This document shows, piece after piece, positions 22,269 to 33,297 of a DNA stretch of 64,000 nucleotides. How positions within the stretch are numbered: position 1 is the stretch's first letter; each line of letters begins with the position of its first letter. The stretch is from positions 894,501 through 958,500 of the forward strand of contig JACEVL010000832.1 of NCBI GenBank assembly GCA_020284085.1. The letters run 5' to 3'. The stretch is from Aporrectodea caliginosa. Lineage: Eukaryota > Annelida > Clitellata > Crassiclitellata > Lumbricidae. The notes beneath the pieces were generated by a model, which made no database searches, was not told the DNA's origin, and worked only from the letters and a program-made list of their open reading frames with translations. The translations under genes and the position numbers were made by a program.

Positions 22269-24455
22269 TCATAGAAAGCCAGGACAGGCGTTTCTGTAAC
22301 CTGCTGCTTTACTGTTTGAAACGCAGCCTCTTGTGAAACTGACCAATTCCAAGGAACGTCCTTTTTTTGTCAGGTTTCTCAGTGGTTCTGTGACGGAGGA
22401 TAGATGAGGAAGAAATTTCCCTAAATAGTTAACGATACCCAGGAATCGTCGCAGTTCTTCTGTGTTTTCTGGTGGTCTCATATCAGTTATTGCTCTGACT
22501 TTCTCAGGGTCAGCCTGCAAACCAGCAGCAGATATTTTGTGTCCCATGAACACGATTTCACCGAGTTTCAGCTCAAATTTGTCTTTGTTTAGTCTGATGC
22601 CTCGTTCTTGGCAACGGGTCAGAAATTGATCTAGATGCAGGTCATGTTCTTCTTCCGTACGTCCGTGGATGACAACATCATCTGCGATGCAGACCACACC
22701 AGAAAGATTATCAAGTGCTTCACGTAATTTCTTTCCAAATATCTCGGATGACACAGAGGTGCCAAAGGGCAGACGCAACCATCTGTAACGTCCAAAGCAC
22801 GTCTGAAAGGTTGTCAAGAAACTCGATTCGTAATCAAGTTCGACATGCCAGAAGCCAGAAGAGAGGTCAGCTTTAGAGAAAACCCGTGATTGACCAAGTT
22901 CATGAAGCGTGTCCTCCAGAATGGGCAGGATGAAATGTTCACGCTTTAATGCATGGTTGAGTTCTCTTGGGTCAATACAGACTCTAAGATCACCATTCTT
23001 TTTCTGGGTCACCACAATCTGGCTGACCCATGGAGTTGGTTCATCAACTGGCGTGATGACACCCAGAGTTGTCAGCCTTTCGAGTTCCACCTTCAGCTTT
23101 GGCTGTACTGCTAATGGAAGTCGTCTGGCAGGCATGACCACTGGATGGATCGATTCGTCCAAATTCAGGTGCACCAGTCCTTCAAGAGTACCCAGTGTTC
23201 CATCGAAGACATTGCCATACTTGTCAGTCACTTGCTTGTCAGTTATTGTCAGAACTCTGTGCAGATTGTAATTATTCACAGTAATTAGGTGCATCTGTTC
23301 GGATGCTGATAGGCCAAGAAGAGGTGTCAATTCTTCTTTCACTACCACAAACTCCACATTGTAACGTTTCTTGTTCTTCGGGTTCTTCAGGATTGTGCGA
23401 CAGGTTCCCAGTGGTGTGAAGTGAGTTCCGTTCCACATGGTTAACATCTTATTTGTAGGAGTGATGTAAGGTGCATAACGTGAAGGCAAAATGTTCACTG
23501 AGGCTCCGGTGTCGATCTGGAATATGACAGTTGTATTATCATTTACCATCATTTCACATTTTATGTCTTTCTTCACACCACTTCTAACACAGACTTTTTC
23601 AATAGAGTTGACCCATTCAGCTGATATATCAGTGTCCACCTCATCTACTTGGTGAACCTGTTTCATCCGTTGTGAAGGGAATGCTGACTGTCTGTTAGTG
23701 CAGGACTGCGCAAAATGATTCTTAAGGTGGCACTGATTGCAGGTTTTTCCCCAGGCTGGGCACAAGGATTTGAGCATAACATGTTTCTGTCCACAAAACT
23801 TACAGAGCTTGGGGTCTTTAGCATTGGTTGAAACTGCTGGAAGACTGCGTCGTTTAAAATTTGACCCTCCCACTGAATGGATGGTGTCATTGCGATATGC
23901 CTTACCCTGGGTTAGAGCAGTCTCCCCAGCTCGGCAAATGTCAACGGCTTTCTCCAGTGTCAGTGTCCGCTCACGCAGTAACAATTGTTGAGTCTCCACT
24001 TCCCGAATACCCAGAACTATACGGTCACGTAGGACAGAATCAATGCAATTATTGCAGAAATTGCATGACTTGACGAGTAGGCGCAGATTCGTCAGAAAAT
24101 TTTCAAACGTCTCACCGTCATTCTGATTACGGTTGTTGAAGAGGTAACGTTCGTAAGTTTCATTGACTTCTCCAACCGCGAACTCGTCGAATTTCTTCAA
24201 GATCTCGTCCACCGTACGCTCGTCTTCACCAGTAGTGAACTGAAACCCGTTGTAGGTTTTCAACGCTTGGTCGCCCATGACATGCAGGAGTAGTGCGACC
24301 TGATACTGTTGGCTCTGTTGGCCAAGATTGGTAATAATGGCGTAGTTTTTCCATTTCTGTTTGAAAGAGCGCCAGTTTTCAACTATATTATCGTCCATAC
24401 AAAGAGGCGCTGGAGGTCGGATGCCCGCAATAGGCGCAACAGCAGAGTCGGCCAT
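22269..24455 (-). CDS. Gypsy gag-protease-RT polyprotein
   Basis: A 728-residue frame starts at a good ATG. Gag spans about residues 1-215. Zinc-knuckle cysteines at 218-251 end with the CCHC finger CNQCHLKNHFAQSC. The aspartic protease motif IDTGAS is at 314-319. RT spans about 470-640 with VCIDPRELN, FSKADLSSGFWHVELD, LPFGTS and catalytic IADD at about 590-593. The frame then shifts at the T7 run (22362-22368) and loses RNase H, which continues at 21554-22207. Retrotransposition acts in cytoplasmic particles and then the nucleus; without integrase this copy cannot move by itself. Confidence 0.92.
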   Translation of the reverse strand: MADSAVAPIAGIRPPAPLCMDDNIVENWRSFKQKWKNYAIITNLGQQSQQYQVALLLHVMGDQALKTYNGFQFTTGEDERTVDEILKKFDEFAVGEVNETYERYLFNNRNQNDGETFENFLTNLRLLVKSCNFCNNCIDSVLRDRIVLGIREVETQQLLLRERTLTLEKAVDICRAGETALTQGKAYRNDTIHSVGGSNFKRRSLPAVSTNAKDPKLCKFCGQKHVMLKSLCPAWGKTCNQCHLKNHFAQSCTNRQSAFPSQRMKQVHQVDEVDTDISAEWVNSIEKVCVRSGVKKDIKCEMMVNDNTTVIFQIDTGASVNILPSRYAPYITPTNKMLTMWNGTHFTPLGTCRTILKNPKNKKRYNVEFVVVKEELTPLLGLSASEQMHLITVNNYNLHRVLTITDKQVTDKYGNVFDGTLGTLEGLVHLNLDESIHPVVMPARRLPLAVQPKLKVELERLTTLGVITPVDEPTPWVSQIVVTQKKNGDLRVCIDPRELNHALKREHFILPILEDTLHELGQSRVFSKADLSSGFWHVELDYESSFLTTFQTCFGRYRWLRLPFGTSVSSEIFGKKLREALDNLSGVVCIADDVVIHGRTEEEHDLHLDQFLTRCQERGIRLNKDKFELKLGEIVFMGHKISAAGLQADPEKVRAITDMRPPENTEELRRFLGIVNYLGKFLPHLSSVTEPLRNLTKKGRSLELVSFTRGCVSNSKAAGYRNACPGFL

Positions 24456-24559
24456 TTGAGCGTCGATGTGTCGGCTTAAAACGTTTCAGCAGTTAGATTC
24501 GAGAGTTCAGTGTTCGAGCGCTGGTTTAAACGGCACTAGTGTCCACCGCTGCCACCAAG

Positions 24560-24668
24560 TTTCGTGCTATTCTTTATTACGTACATTTCGAGTCACGACC
24601 TTGATACAACCACAAGAGAGAGTATATATCACGTCTAGAGGGTATACACTGTCTTATCACGTAACAGT
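24560..24668 (-). repeat. 5' LTR of the gypsy element
   Basis: On the minus strand it starts TGTTACGTGATAAG, contains an AATAAAG signal and ends near GCACGAAAC. The primer-binding region TTGGTGGCAGCGGTGG follows directly. It is short for an LTR, about 107 bp. Confidence 0.65.
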
Positions 24669-25537
24669 TTAGTCCTAAACATAATCTATATTATAAGCCG
24701 TAGTCTGTTTAGGTTTTCCTTCCGTTTGTTTGTTTGTTTGTTTGTATATTTGTTTGTCCGTTGTCTAAAGGCTCCGAAACGGAACGCTTTAGCGATTTAC
24801 AAAATTTTTCAAAACATTATTACGCCACGTCTTGATCAACGCGACTATTTTCAGCTCGCAATTTTATTTAAACGCCGATATATGGACATTTTAAATTTAC
24901 AACTTTTTCGACGAGGCTATCTTATAATAGCAGCCGTAGTATGGGACTGTATGGCCCATTTGTCCACGTCACGAAGGCTTAAATTAATATGCAATGTTAC
25001 GTCACGCGGAGGATTTAGGTCAACGCTCTGATTCGCAACCAATCACGATGACCGTTGATTTCAAATCAGAAGTGGTAACGCCCACGGGAGAATTTCAATG
25101 CAACACTTTAGAGATACGAAATTTTTAACGAACGTTTTCATTTGAATTTCTATAGATCTCATCCCAACCTTATATCAACTCAAAATTTACTTTAAATTCC
25201 GATATTTGGACATTTTAAGTTTCGATGTGATCAACTGATCATAGTTTCAATGCAATTGAATTCTAGCTATGCAGGAGTATATATTATTAAGAGTGAAGAC
25301 TCGTTGCCGACCTCTAGCTGTGTGATTCGACCGGGATTGCCACCAATCTCGTCGCCGCTCTCGTTGCTTCGAGAGACGCTTTCGTCGGACCAGGGATCCC
25401 GCCGACCGACTGGTCTGGATCTCTCAACTTCGTACCCTCCACCAACTCTACCGTCAGAAGGAGGCAGCCTACTGGGAGAACCTGGTTCAACGTAACGAGA
25501 AAACCCAAGACGCCTATGGTCGTCCATCTCTGGACTC

Positions 25538-25975
25538 ATGGGACGCTCCTCTCGTCCACCAGAGACTCCCTTCTTCTCAGCCAACGACTTTCTTGGGATG
25601 ATTACATCCAAGATGGACGATCTACGTGCTGCTACCGCAGACTCATCACCTCCTGATTTTGTGCCGACCGAATCCGTCTTCGATGGCTTTCGACCGATAC
25701 TTGAAGCCGACCTACGTCGACTGCTCGCGACATCGAACTTGAAGTCGTGCGAACTTGACCCTCTTCCCCCATTCATTATTAGTGACATTATTGATGATGT
25801 TGTTCCGTTTTTTCTGTATCTGTTTAACAGGTCTCTTTCTGAGGGATGTCTTCCTGCCTCGCAAAAACGATCTATCGTTTTTCCTTCTCTTAAGAAACCG
25901 AACCTCGATCCAAACCTTTGTCAAAACTACCGTCCCATTTCCAACCTTTCCTTCTTGTCTAAGACTCTAAGACTG
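25538..25975 (+). pseudogene. LINE RT, N-terminal part before frameshift
   Basis: It encodes the fingers region, ending NYRPISNLSFLSK (RT motif 0/1). The frame is then broken by an 8-bp tandem duplication CTAAGACT at 25959-25966 and 25967-25974. Without the duplicate the frame would continue into the 440-residue ORF. Confidence 0.85.
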
Positions 25976-25992
25976 TTGAACGCCTTGTCTCA

Positions 25993-27315
25993 TTGCAGCT
26001 TCTCCCATACCTCGAACAATCTGGTCTACTCCCTCCCAGTCAGTCAGGCTTCAGGGCTAACCACTCCACTGAAACGGTTCTGCTATCCCTTCTCTCTGAT
26101 ATCTACTCTGCCGTCGATCAATCACACCTTACGCTGCTGGCTCTTTTTGATGTCTCTGCCGCCTTCGACATGGTAGACCACGATATCTTACTGCAACGCC
26201 TTGAGATTTCTTTTGGCCTCAAAGGCCCTCCTCTCCTTTGGCTTCGGTCTTACCTCACTGGCCGCACCCAAATGGTAATCTGCGGTGACTCCAGAACCCC
26301 CTGGGTAATGGTCAAATTTGGTGTGCCTCAGGGCTCTGTCCTCGGTCCACTTCTTTACCTTTTGTACACTGCTGACATTCCTGCCCTCTTCTCAAAACAC
26401 CTGTCAACCGGCCATCTTTACGCGGACGATGTGCAAGCTTTTGTCCATGGACCTCCATCTGCTCAACTTGCTCTTACCGGTCGCATTAATGCTCTCTCCC
26501 AAGACCTTCACTTGTGGATGTCCTCCAATCGGCTTTCACTTAATTCATCAAAGACTCAACTGATCTGGTTTGGTACTCGACAGCAGCTTGCTAAGCTTGA
26601 CTTCGCTCTACTTGCACAAACCTTTCCTTCTTTCACCTTCTCGTCCAGTGTCCGTGACCTAGGCGTTGTCCTTGACAGCACACTCACCATCTCAGAACAC
26701 ATCAAGAATCTCACCCGTTCCTGCTACTTCCACCTGAGACGCCTCAGAGCGATTCGACGCTCTGTCTCCTCCTCGGTCTTTACGACTATAGTCCATGCCT
26801 TCATCTGCTCCCGCATTGATTACTGCAACTCTCTGTTTGTTGGCCTTCCCAAAGTGCGCCTCTCCCCTCTTCAATCTGTGCTTAATGCGGCTGCCAGGCT
26901 GATAGCTCGACTTCCTCGCTTCTCGCACATCTCCTCCTATATGTTGGAACATCTTCACTGGCTCCCTCTCACTGCTCGTATCCAGCTCAAGGTCCTTGTT
27001 CTTGTCTGTCGGTCTTATTCTGGCCTAGCTCCCAAATACCTCTGTTGCCTCGTTCGCCGGCCTATCTCCGCCACCTCTCACCGTCCGCTTCGCTCACTTG
27101 ATCGCCTTGACCTTCTTGTCCCACGAGCAAGGACTACCATGGCTAAATCTCGAGCTTTTGCCTTCATTGGCCCTTCACTATGGAACCAACTCCCTTCATC
27201 AACCCGTTCGTTGATGCTATCTGGGGGCCAGGTGCTTCCTTTCGTTGTCTTAAGACCACTCTTTTCGCTCGGAGTCTTTCGCACTGGGAGCGCCTCTGAT
27301 TGGTGTTCACTGTGA
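25993..27315 (+). pseudogene. LINE reverse transcriptase, palm to C-terminus
   Basis: The 440-residue open frame starts at a misleading ATG just after the frameshift. It has HSTETVLLSLL, motif A LFDVSAAFDMVDHDIL, motif B GVPQGSVLGPLLY and motif C LYADDVQAFVHG, about residues 50-155. The thumb and C-terminal region follow (HAFICSRIDYCNSLFVGLP, LHWLPLTARIQLKV, GPSLWNQLPSSTR). All RT catalytic residues are kept. The family is CR1/L2-like in the jockey superfamily. Confidence 0.92.
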
Positions 27316-27532
27316 GAGGCGCTTTATAAATTTATAAATACAAATACAAATACAAAAATTGGATAGAGTTGTTTTTAAAAATTTCAAGTCAGCGCGTAAA
27401 TTCGCCAGAGGGACACACGAAAAATTTTCACATCGTTAAATTCAAATTCACGGGCGCTGACGAAGATGTCGTTCAATTCAAATACACGGGCACTGAGGAA
27501 AACCCGGGCGAACGCCGGGTAAAAACGTCTAG

Positions 27533-27870
27533 TATTATCTATAAACTTTGATTCGGTAGGCCTGTCCGTTGTTAGGGCTCCAGTGGCCCCACGTGTGTTG
27601 CTCGAGTCTCCCAGTGATGACTGCTAGCTTTCAGTGCACTATTTTGCTTATGAAATCTTTTCGTAATAATATTATATATAATATGCCCTATGTAATGTAA
27701 TTGTTAACTTATAGCGACGCTCTCAGCGGTGGGCCAGTGGCTATTCAGTAGCACCCCAGTGCGAGTACCCCTAGAGGAGAGAGAGAATGTAGGAACCGAT
27801 CCAGAAAAAATGGATATCGCGTACAGCGCCTCTGAGTAGTTGTTTCTTGAAGTAGAGCCATATAAATTTT
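27533..27870 (+). repeat. Dispersed repeat with SINE/LINE-like 3' end, copy 1
   Basis: Aligns with 47452-47720: TATTATCTATAAACTTTG, TGTGTTGCTCGAGTC, TCAGTGCA, then GCGCCTCT.AGTAG and CCATRTAAATTTTTAAT. The GCGCCTCT motif is the same 3' signal found in SINE-1 and the LINE. The family is not named. Confidence 0.65.
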
Positions 27871-27904
27871 TAATCATTGTTAGAATCATACATGCACAAA
27901 TGTA

Positions 27905-28185
27905 TGCATGTATACATGTATGTATGTATGTATGTATGTATGTATGTATGTATGTATGTATGTATGTATGTATGTATGTATGTATGTATGTATGTATGTA
28001 TGTATGTATGGATTCTATGTATGTATGTGTGTATGTATGTATGTATGTATGTGTGTATGTAAGTATGTATGTATGCATGTATTTATGTATGTAGGCCTAT
28101 GTATGCATGTATGTATGTATGTATGTATGTATGTATGTATGTATGTATGTATGTATGTATGTATGTAGGCCTATGTATGTATGTA
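27905..28185. repeat. (TATG)n microsatellite, interrupted
   Basis: Two main blocks (27913-28010 and 28104-28167) with point interruptions and two TAGGCCTATG insertions. It sits against an antisense retroposon end at 28186-28235 and so could derive from a (CATA)n tail. Confidence 0.95.
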
Positions 28186-28260
28186 TTTGGCCATTTATAT
28201 AGCGTCTTACAAGAACCTGACGAAGGCTCTAAATACACACATGCATACAAAAGGCCTACT
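28186..28260 (-). repeat. Antisense retroposon 3' end
   Basis: On the minus strand it reads GACGCTATATAAATGGCCAAATACATACATA, matching the GCGCTATAAA-type ends of SINE-1 and related LINEs, followed by the (CATA)n tail. The body is not recognisable. Confidence 0.5.
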
Positions 28261-28299
28261 TTATAATTATAGATGCATCGCAAAAATGCTTGCACCTTT

Positions 28300-31200
28300 A
28301 ACTTCCTATAACCTGAATTACACGCCTACCTTGTTTCGATCTCCATTTTGTGGAAATGAAAATCTTATCATGATATCGCAACCCCAGCGTGCAGTATATG
28401 TTCGCATACGTTGGACACTTTCGATAAAGAGAAACTAGGTCGATAGTGTGTGATACGAGACTTTGGCTTGCAAGACAGATAAGCGAAGACTGTCTTAGTT
28501 TTATAGCCTCACTATTCAATACCGCAGCTCGCCACAATTATCTGCCTCGGGTTCCTCTGTATGTCACTCCATAGGCTTTCCAATCCAAATTAAAGTAACA
28601 GATGAATAATCGTGAACGACTTGGAGAACGGTTGCATAAATAAATCATTATAGACTAATGAACCGTCTGATACTTCGGTATCATTCATGCAATAAAGCAC
28701 ATTATAGTGTTTTTTTTGTATTTGTGTCTTACACAAGTGGGCTCTGGTCAGGATTGAGAAGTGAGATTTCGACCTGTTATACTCTCAAATCAACTTATAA
28801 GAATGCAGCGTCTTGGTTTAAAACATCAACACCTGAAGAAGAGAAAATGTCGCTTAAGCTACTAGATAAAAAAATACACAGAAGCACGCACACTAAAAGT
28901 AACAGCTGCGCTAATGTTATCAGACATAATCAAAGAAACTTATCAAATGTGACCAATGTGCTGATTGTAATTAGAAACTAGGCATAATATGACGATATCT
29001 AGAGCTGGAATAATACTCAGGACAGTCGATGGTCACTACTAAGCAAAATCATTGTGACGGACAAATTCAATGGTAAGTCCATCAAAAGCCAAGAAGGGAA
29101 TTCGAAAAGATACCGAAACAGTCTACGGAGTATATCAGTCCAGGATAAGGACCTTAAAATTCACCTTTTTTAGTCTACGGAGCAAACGAGTCCAGGAAAA
29201 GGTGATTTTTTAGTCAAGATCTTAATTGCAATTGTAACTTCAAATTTATGTTGCGCCATTTCAAGAGAAACAAATCAGAGGTGCTCTGGATGCGACAACA
29301 CAAAACATGATCGAACAGAATGGTTCTCAAACACTTGAGGAAATGAGGAAAAGAAAGGCCAGGAAGTTCAAGTAGAAGGTTATATAAAAGGCTAGAGGCC
29401 AACACTGACTCTGCAAAGCTATTGTTTGCCAGAAGAAGAGAGTTCCAGGACTTGGGAACAGCTGCAGCAGATGCACGGCGATCAAGAGTTTTTCTTGTCT
29501 AATGAATAGTGATATTAAGAAAGTCAGTAGACCTGGTCGAGTACAAGGAAGTCTTTGAAGCCAGCATAGACTGAAAATAGTAACATTGACTGATATGTAC
29601 GGTCGTGTATAGTGTATACTATATCCTAGTCTTGTAAATTACTCACTGTTCTATGGACAAGCAGTGCAATCATTTTAGGATCGGTGATAAGACTTACATG
29701 TTTACAATTTGGAGTTTTTGTTACTAACTCTGGCCAGGATATTTTGGACTCTGAACCTGTATCAGAACGATTTGTCATGACATGTATGTTGGTGAAAGGC
29801 ATTGAGCTCTTTAAATTCAAATCCATCCAATATATGGACAACTGCTGAGCTGGAATGACTAACTGCATCAACATGGATATTAAAGTCACTTATACTAATC
29901 AACCAAATCAGAAGGGGAGGAAATCAAACACTCAAATAGTGACTGAAATTCGCTCAAAATGTCATACAAACATTGGGATGGTGACCGGTAAATGTTCGCA
30001 AGTAATACTTGCTTGTTGTCAGAACCTAGATAAGCAGCAAGAACTTCCTACGGTTTGGGCGGAATTATGGCGCCTGCAACACGTGAAGGGATGACTCAGC
30101 TTTCGATGTCAGTGAACAAGAAAGAATATCTTTATTATCAAGGCGTTGATGTGTAAAAACCGGTGTAAACAAGCCGAAGCGCCACCTACCGAATATTTCA
30201 TACTTATATTCTACTAGGTCGGTCTACTACATTTGGATCAGCTGGACTTCTTCTGATCAACGCTTCTCTCATGTGAACAGTGAATGTTGCGACGCTGTTG
30301 CGTCCCACATCCAAACGGCGTTGAGTTTTCGGACTTTCTCGTTTGCTAGTCCAAGGTTTTAAAATTCGCTGACCATCTCTATTTATTCTTTGAGGTCATT
30401 CAGTTCTAAACCTATTACTGTTATCTTTAAACTTATTTCTGCATACCATCCTCACTTTACTTTGGATTCTCTGACCTAGGCCTATCGGAATTCAATCCTA
30501 TTCTCCAAGGAACAGTGATTTTTGATAACAGCTTCTATAGAAGCGACCATCGTCTTAAGCATTATGATAGTAACGCTACAAAAGTCATTATATTAGATTA
30601 AACAGCAGAGCCATAATTTTCACGGTCAGTTGTTGACCAACTTCTACAGGATGCTTTTCTGGCGTACCTGTGTATGAACTTGGTTATTGAGTTAATGCAT
30701 TGTTTTTATCTGTTTTTTTTATAGTTATTCTCTACTGGATGATATGGTGCATGAATCTCACTGTATACGCCACTGGCGACTTTCTTGTTATCTAACATTG
30801 CTTTCTAACTGATGGAATTCCTGTTCTAAATTACATTGAACATGTTTTGGCTAACGTAGAGAGCATCTCCGAGTTGTTTCTCTTGAAATGGCGTTCCATA
30901 AATGCCAAGAGTTCTACGGGATGGCGAGTCAGGCCCTGGTGTTAAATTAACTAGATTTTTGGTAAAATTAGTGTCGGGACTCTAACGTAAGATCAAAAGG
31001 CTGTTTACAGTCTTTTTAAGCAAGAAATATTTCAAACTGAAAGGAAGTAGAACATATCTAGGAGTCAACGTCTAACTCTAGAACCCCAAATCAATGATCA
31101 TTCCCTTCCCACAGGTCCACCAACAGCTCGGCGAAAACGTGGCCGCTGTTTCCGGTGTGAAGGTGTCCTGCGGAAGAAGTAGCGAGGAACTCTATCCTCT

Positions 31201-31380
31201 GTTATCGACCGGTTTAGTGCCTCGTTGCACCTGGATTCTTTTTGACGTCCGTGCGGTTGACACTATGGAGCTCGTCTCGCGCCGTAGCGCCCACTAGCGC
31301 TGGTAACGTCTTAGGTTGTCCTTCAACCTGCCCTTCACCGACCAACCTTTTGCGAGTCCTTCCCTCGGCTTTTATTCGTC
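28300..31380. other. Long stretch without recognised gene
   Basis: Open frames here (up to 107 residues at 28658-28981) show no known domain. At about 29410-29480 the minus strand reads DRRASAAAVPKSWNSL, weakly like a LINE C-terminus. TAGTCTACGGAG occurs twice near 29120 and 29173. Otherwise nothing is recognised. Confidence 0.35.
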
Positions 31381-31383
31381 ATT

Positions 31384-31612
31384 TCGACTACAGTGTATTG
31401 ACTTCGACTACAGACTACAGGGTATTGACTTCGACTACAGGGTATTGACTTCGACTACAGGGTATTGACTTCGACTACAGGGTATTGACTTCGACTACAG
31501 GGTATTGACTTCGACTACAGGGTATTGACTTCGACTACAGGGTATTGACTTCGACTACAGGGTATTGACTTTGAAATACAGGGTATTGACTTCGACTACA
31601 GTGTATTGACTC
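31384..31612 (+). repeat. 20-bp minisatellite
   Basis: About 11 head-to-tail copies of GGTATTGACTTCGACTACAG, most of them identical; the edge units are degenerate. There is no spacer, so it is not a CRISPR array. Confidence 0.95.
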
Positions 31613-31805
31613 GGGATGACCACGCAATCCCTCGGGATCTCCACGGCCATCAGCGAGCGTCGAAGTTTTAACTTAACCTAAGTTTCTCTACTAAACATTA
31701 TAGGTCTATACATTACCGGCTATTAGTTAACCGGCGGTATACAACAACACATGGCCAAATGTCATAGGCCTATAGATATATATATATCCCATACCTAGAC
31801 CACAC

Positions 31806-32667
31806 GGGTTCCGGACAATTCCCCCGGTCAATTCCCCCCGTCAATTTCCCCGGTCAATTCCCCCCAGGTCAATTCCCCCCGGTCAATTCCCCCCGGTCAA
31901 TTCCCCCTACATATATATAATAATTATTATAAAATAATTACATATATTTTATATTATTATATAATTATATTTGTCATATAAATTATATAATATATAATTA
32001 AATTAATATAATTAATTATAACTATAATATAATTAATTATAATAATATTTATTAATTTTATTGTAATATAATTATTAAAATAATATATAATATGTAATAA
32101 TAATTAATATCACTAATAAATATATTAATTATTTATTAAAATTATATGTATAATATATAATATTAATATATTATATTAATTATTATAATTATATAATTAT
32201 TATATAATATATAATTATTAAATTATATATATAATATAATATATACACATATACATAGGTATTTATATAATTATATTAATATTTAATAATCTATAAAAAT
32301 ATATATTAATATTATTAATATCATATAATTTTATAATAATTAATTATATTGTTATTGATTAATTACAATAATTATTATATAATAATAATTTAATTATATT
32401 GTTATTATATATATTATTAATTATAAATTGAATTATAATATATATATTATTTCTATTAATATAATTAATTATATTAATTTAATTATATATTATATAATTT
32501 ATATGCACACATAATATAATTATATAATAATATAAAATATATGTAATTATTTTATAATAATTTTTATATATATATATGTAGGGGGAATTGACCGGGGGGA
32601 ATTGACCTGGGGGAATTGACCGGGGAATTGACGGGGGGAATTGACCGGGGGGAATTGTCCTAGACTC
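31806..32667. mobile_element. Foldback element with minisatellite arms
   Basis: The left arm carries about seven GGTCAATTCCCCCC units (31816-31907) and the right arm the inverted units GGGGGGAATTGACC (32579-32660). Inverted similarity continues about 90 bp into the core. The core (31908-32578) is almost pure A and T. AGACCACAC flanks both sides (31797-31805 and 32668-32676), a 9-bp duplication typical of Foldback/Mutator-like elements. No transposase is encoded. Confidence 0.75.
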
Positions 32668-32679
32668 AGACCACACACA

Positions 32680-33060
32680 GTTAAGCTAAGGGTCGTATGT
32701 GACAATGAGATTCCCAATTAGACTTACAATTAAGCTAATTCATTACGGAAATTTATATAGTACACTTCAAGATTTGTACTAAGTAATCAGTAAGCAGTAC
32801 TAGGCATATTTATCTCTAGATTAGAATTCTTTGCAATCATTAAGAGTCGCCGAAACTTAGCAAAGAAGCCGATTCATAAACAAATCACACAAAATATGCA
32901 GATGCTGTTGTGTCAGCCCCTTTGAGACGAAACCAGATGAGTTCTGTTACGATAATTAGGTTAATAGCAAATGAGCCTAGAACTAAAGCCCGCATTAGAG
33001 GCGCGAAACCTTTTCGTTAATGTCGACCACATAATTTACAGGCTCATATAGGCCTATTCA
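32680..33060. other. Unassigned stretch
   Basis: No gene, repeat partner or structure was recognised. Confidence 0.35.
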
Positions 33061-33066
33061 CCCTTT

Positions 33067-33297
33067 GGGGCGCGGTGGTGTAGGGGTATGTTCGGTGCCT
33101 TGCAGCCGGAGGGTTGCGGGTTCGAATCCACCTCAAGCCGCCGCGTAGGGACCCTGGGCAAGTCCTTCACTCGCAATTGCTCATGCGCTTCGGCGTGAAA
33201 CTCCGATTCAGTGTCCGCGCTGTAGTCGGGAGCGCCTCTGAGTAGAAATCTTGAAGGGGCGCTATAACAAGTGCTCATACATACATACATACATAGC
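33067..33297 (+). mobile_element. SINE-1, full copy, (CATA)n tail
   Basis: tRNA-like head GGGGCGCGGTGGTGTAGGGG with B box GGGTTCGAATCC (33118-33129), SINE body, and 3' stem AGCGCC (33231) / GGCGCT (33258) followed by ATAACAAGTGCT and (CATA)n. It is nearly identical to 8023-8250 apart from the tail. As with other tRNA-SINEs, it would be transcribed by RNA polymerase III and rely on a partner LINE. Confidence 0.92.

Larger units (their letters stand above)
21537..24668 (-). mobile_element. Ty3/gypsy LTR retrotransposon, integrase deleted
   Basis: A 62-bp block (TTTCGTGCTATTCTTTATTA...ACAAGAGAG) occurs at 21537-21598 and 24560-24622 with one difference, marking the two LTRs. The right LTR runs on to about 24666 and starts TGTTACGTG on the minus strand. 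The left LTR is cut: the pol frame runs straight into its middle, so integrase and the LTR start were lost in one deletion. It separates two Helitron copies. Confidence 0.85.
25288..27357 (+). mobile_element. CR1/L2-like LINE, 5' truncated
   Basis: A 2.07-kb insertion splits the Helitron between TATTATT and GGATAGAG; copy 1 at 21432-21440 is the unbroken version. It has the RT ORF, a 9-bp perfect stem AGCGCCTCT/AGAGGCGCT (27289-27323) overlapping the RT stop codon, and a tail of AAATAC units. The endonuclease is missing. Confidence 0.9.
24666..27532 (+). mobile_element. Non-autonomous Helitron, copy 2, with LINE inside
   Basis: The element is about 800 bp once the LINE at 25288-27357 is removed. 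Its 3' end has a hairpin ACCCGG...CCGGGT (27502-27520), then AAAAACGTCTAG ending at 27532 before a T, the Helitron CTRR rule. The locus 47452-47470 carries the same right flank (TATTATCTATAAACTTTG) without the element, so the 3' border is exact. The 5' end is set only by where both copies begin to match. Confidence 0.8.

Noticed and set aside
25267..25788. 173-residue minus-strand frame
   Set aside because: Antisense shadow of the LINE RT coding strand.
28658..28981. 107-residue gene candidate
   Set aside because: No domain, paralogue, splice signals or codon pattern to support it.
31384..31612. Possible CRISPR array
   Set aside because: Units are contiguous 20-bp repeats without spacers, and the window is eukaryotic.
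33067..33140. Functional tRNA gene
   Set aside because: The head resembles a tRNA but lacks a full cloverleaf by eye and belongs to a repeated SINE.
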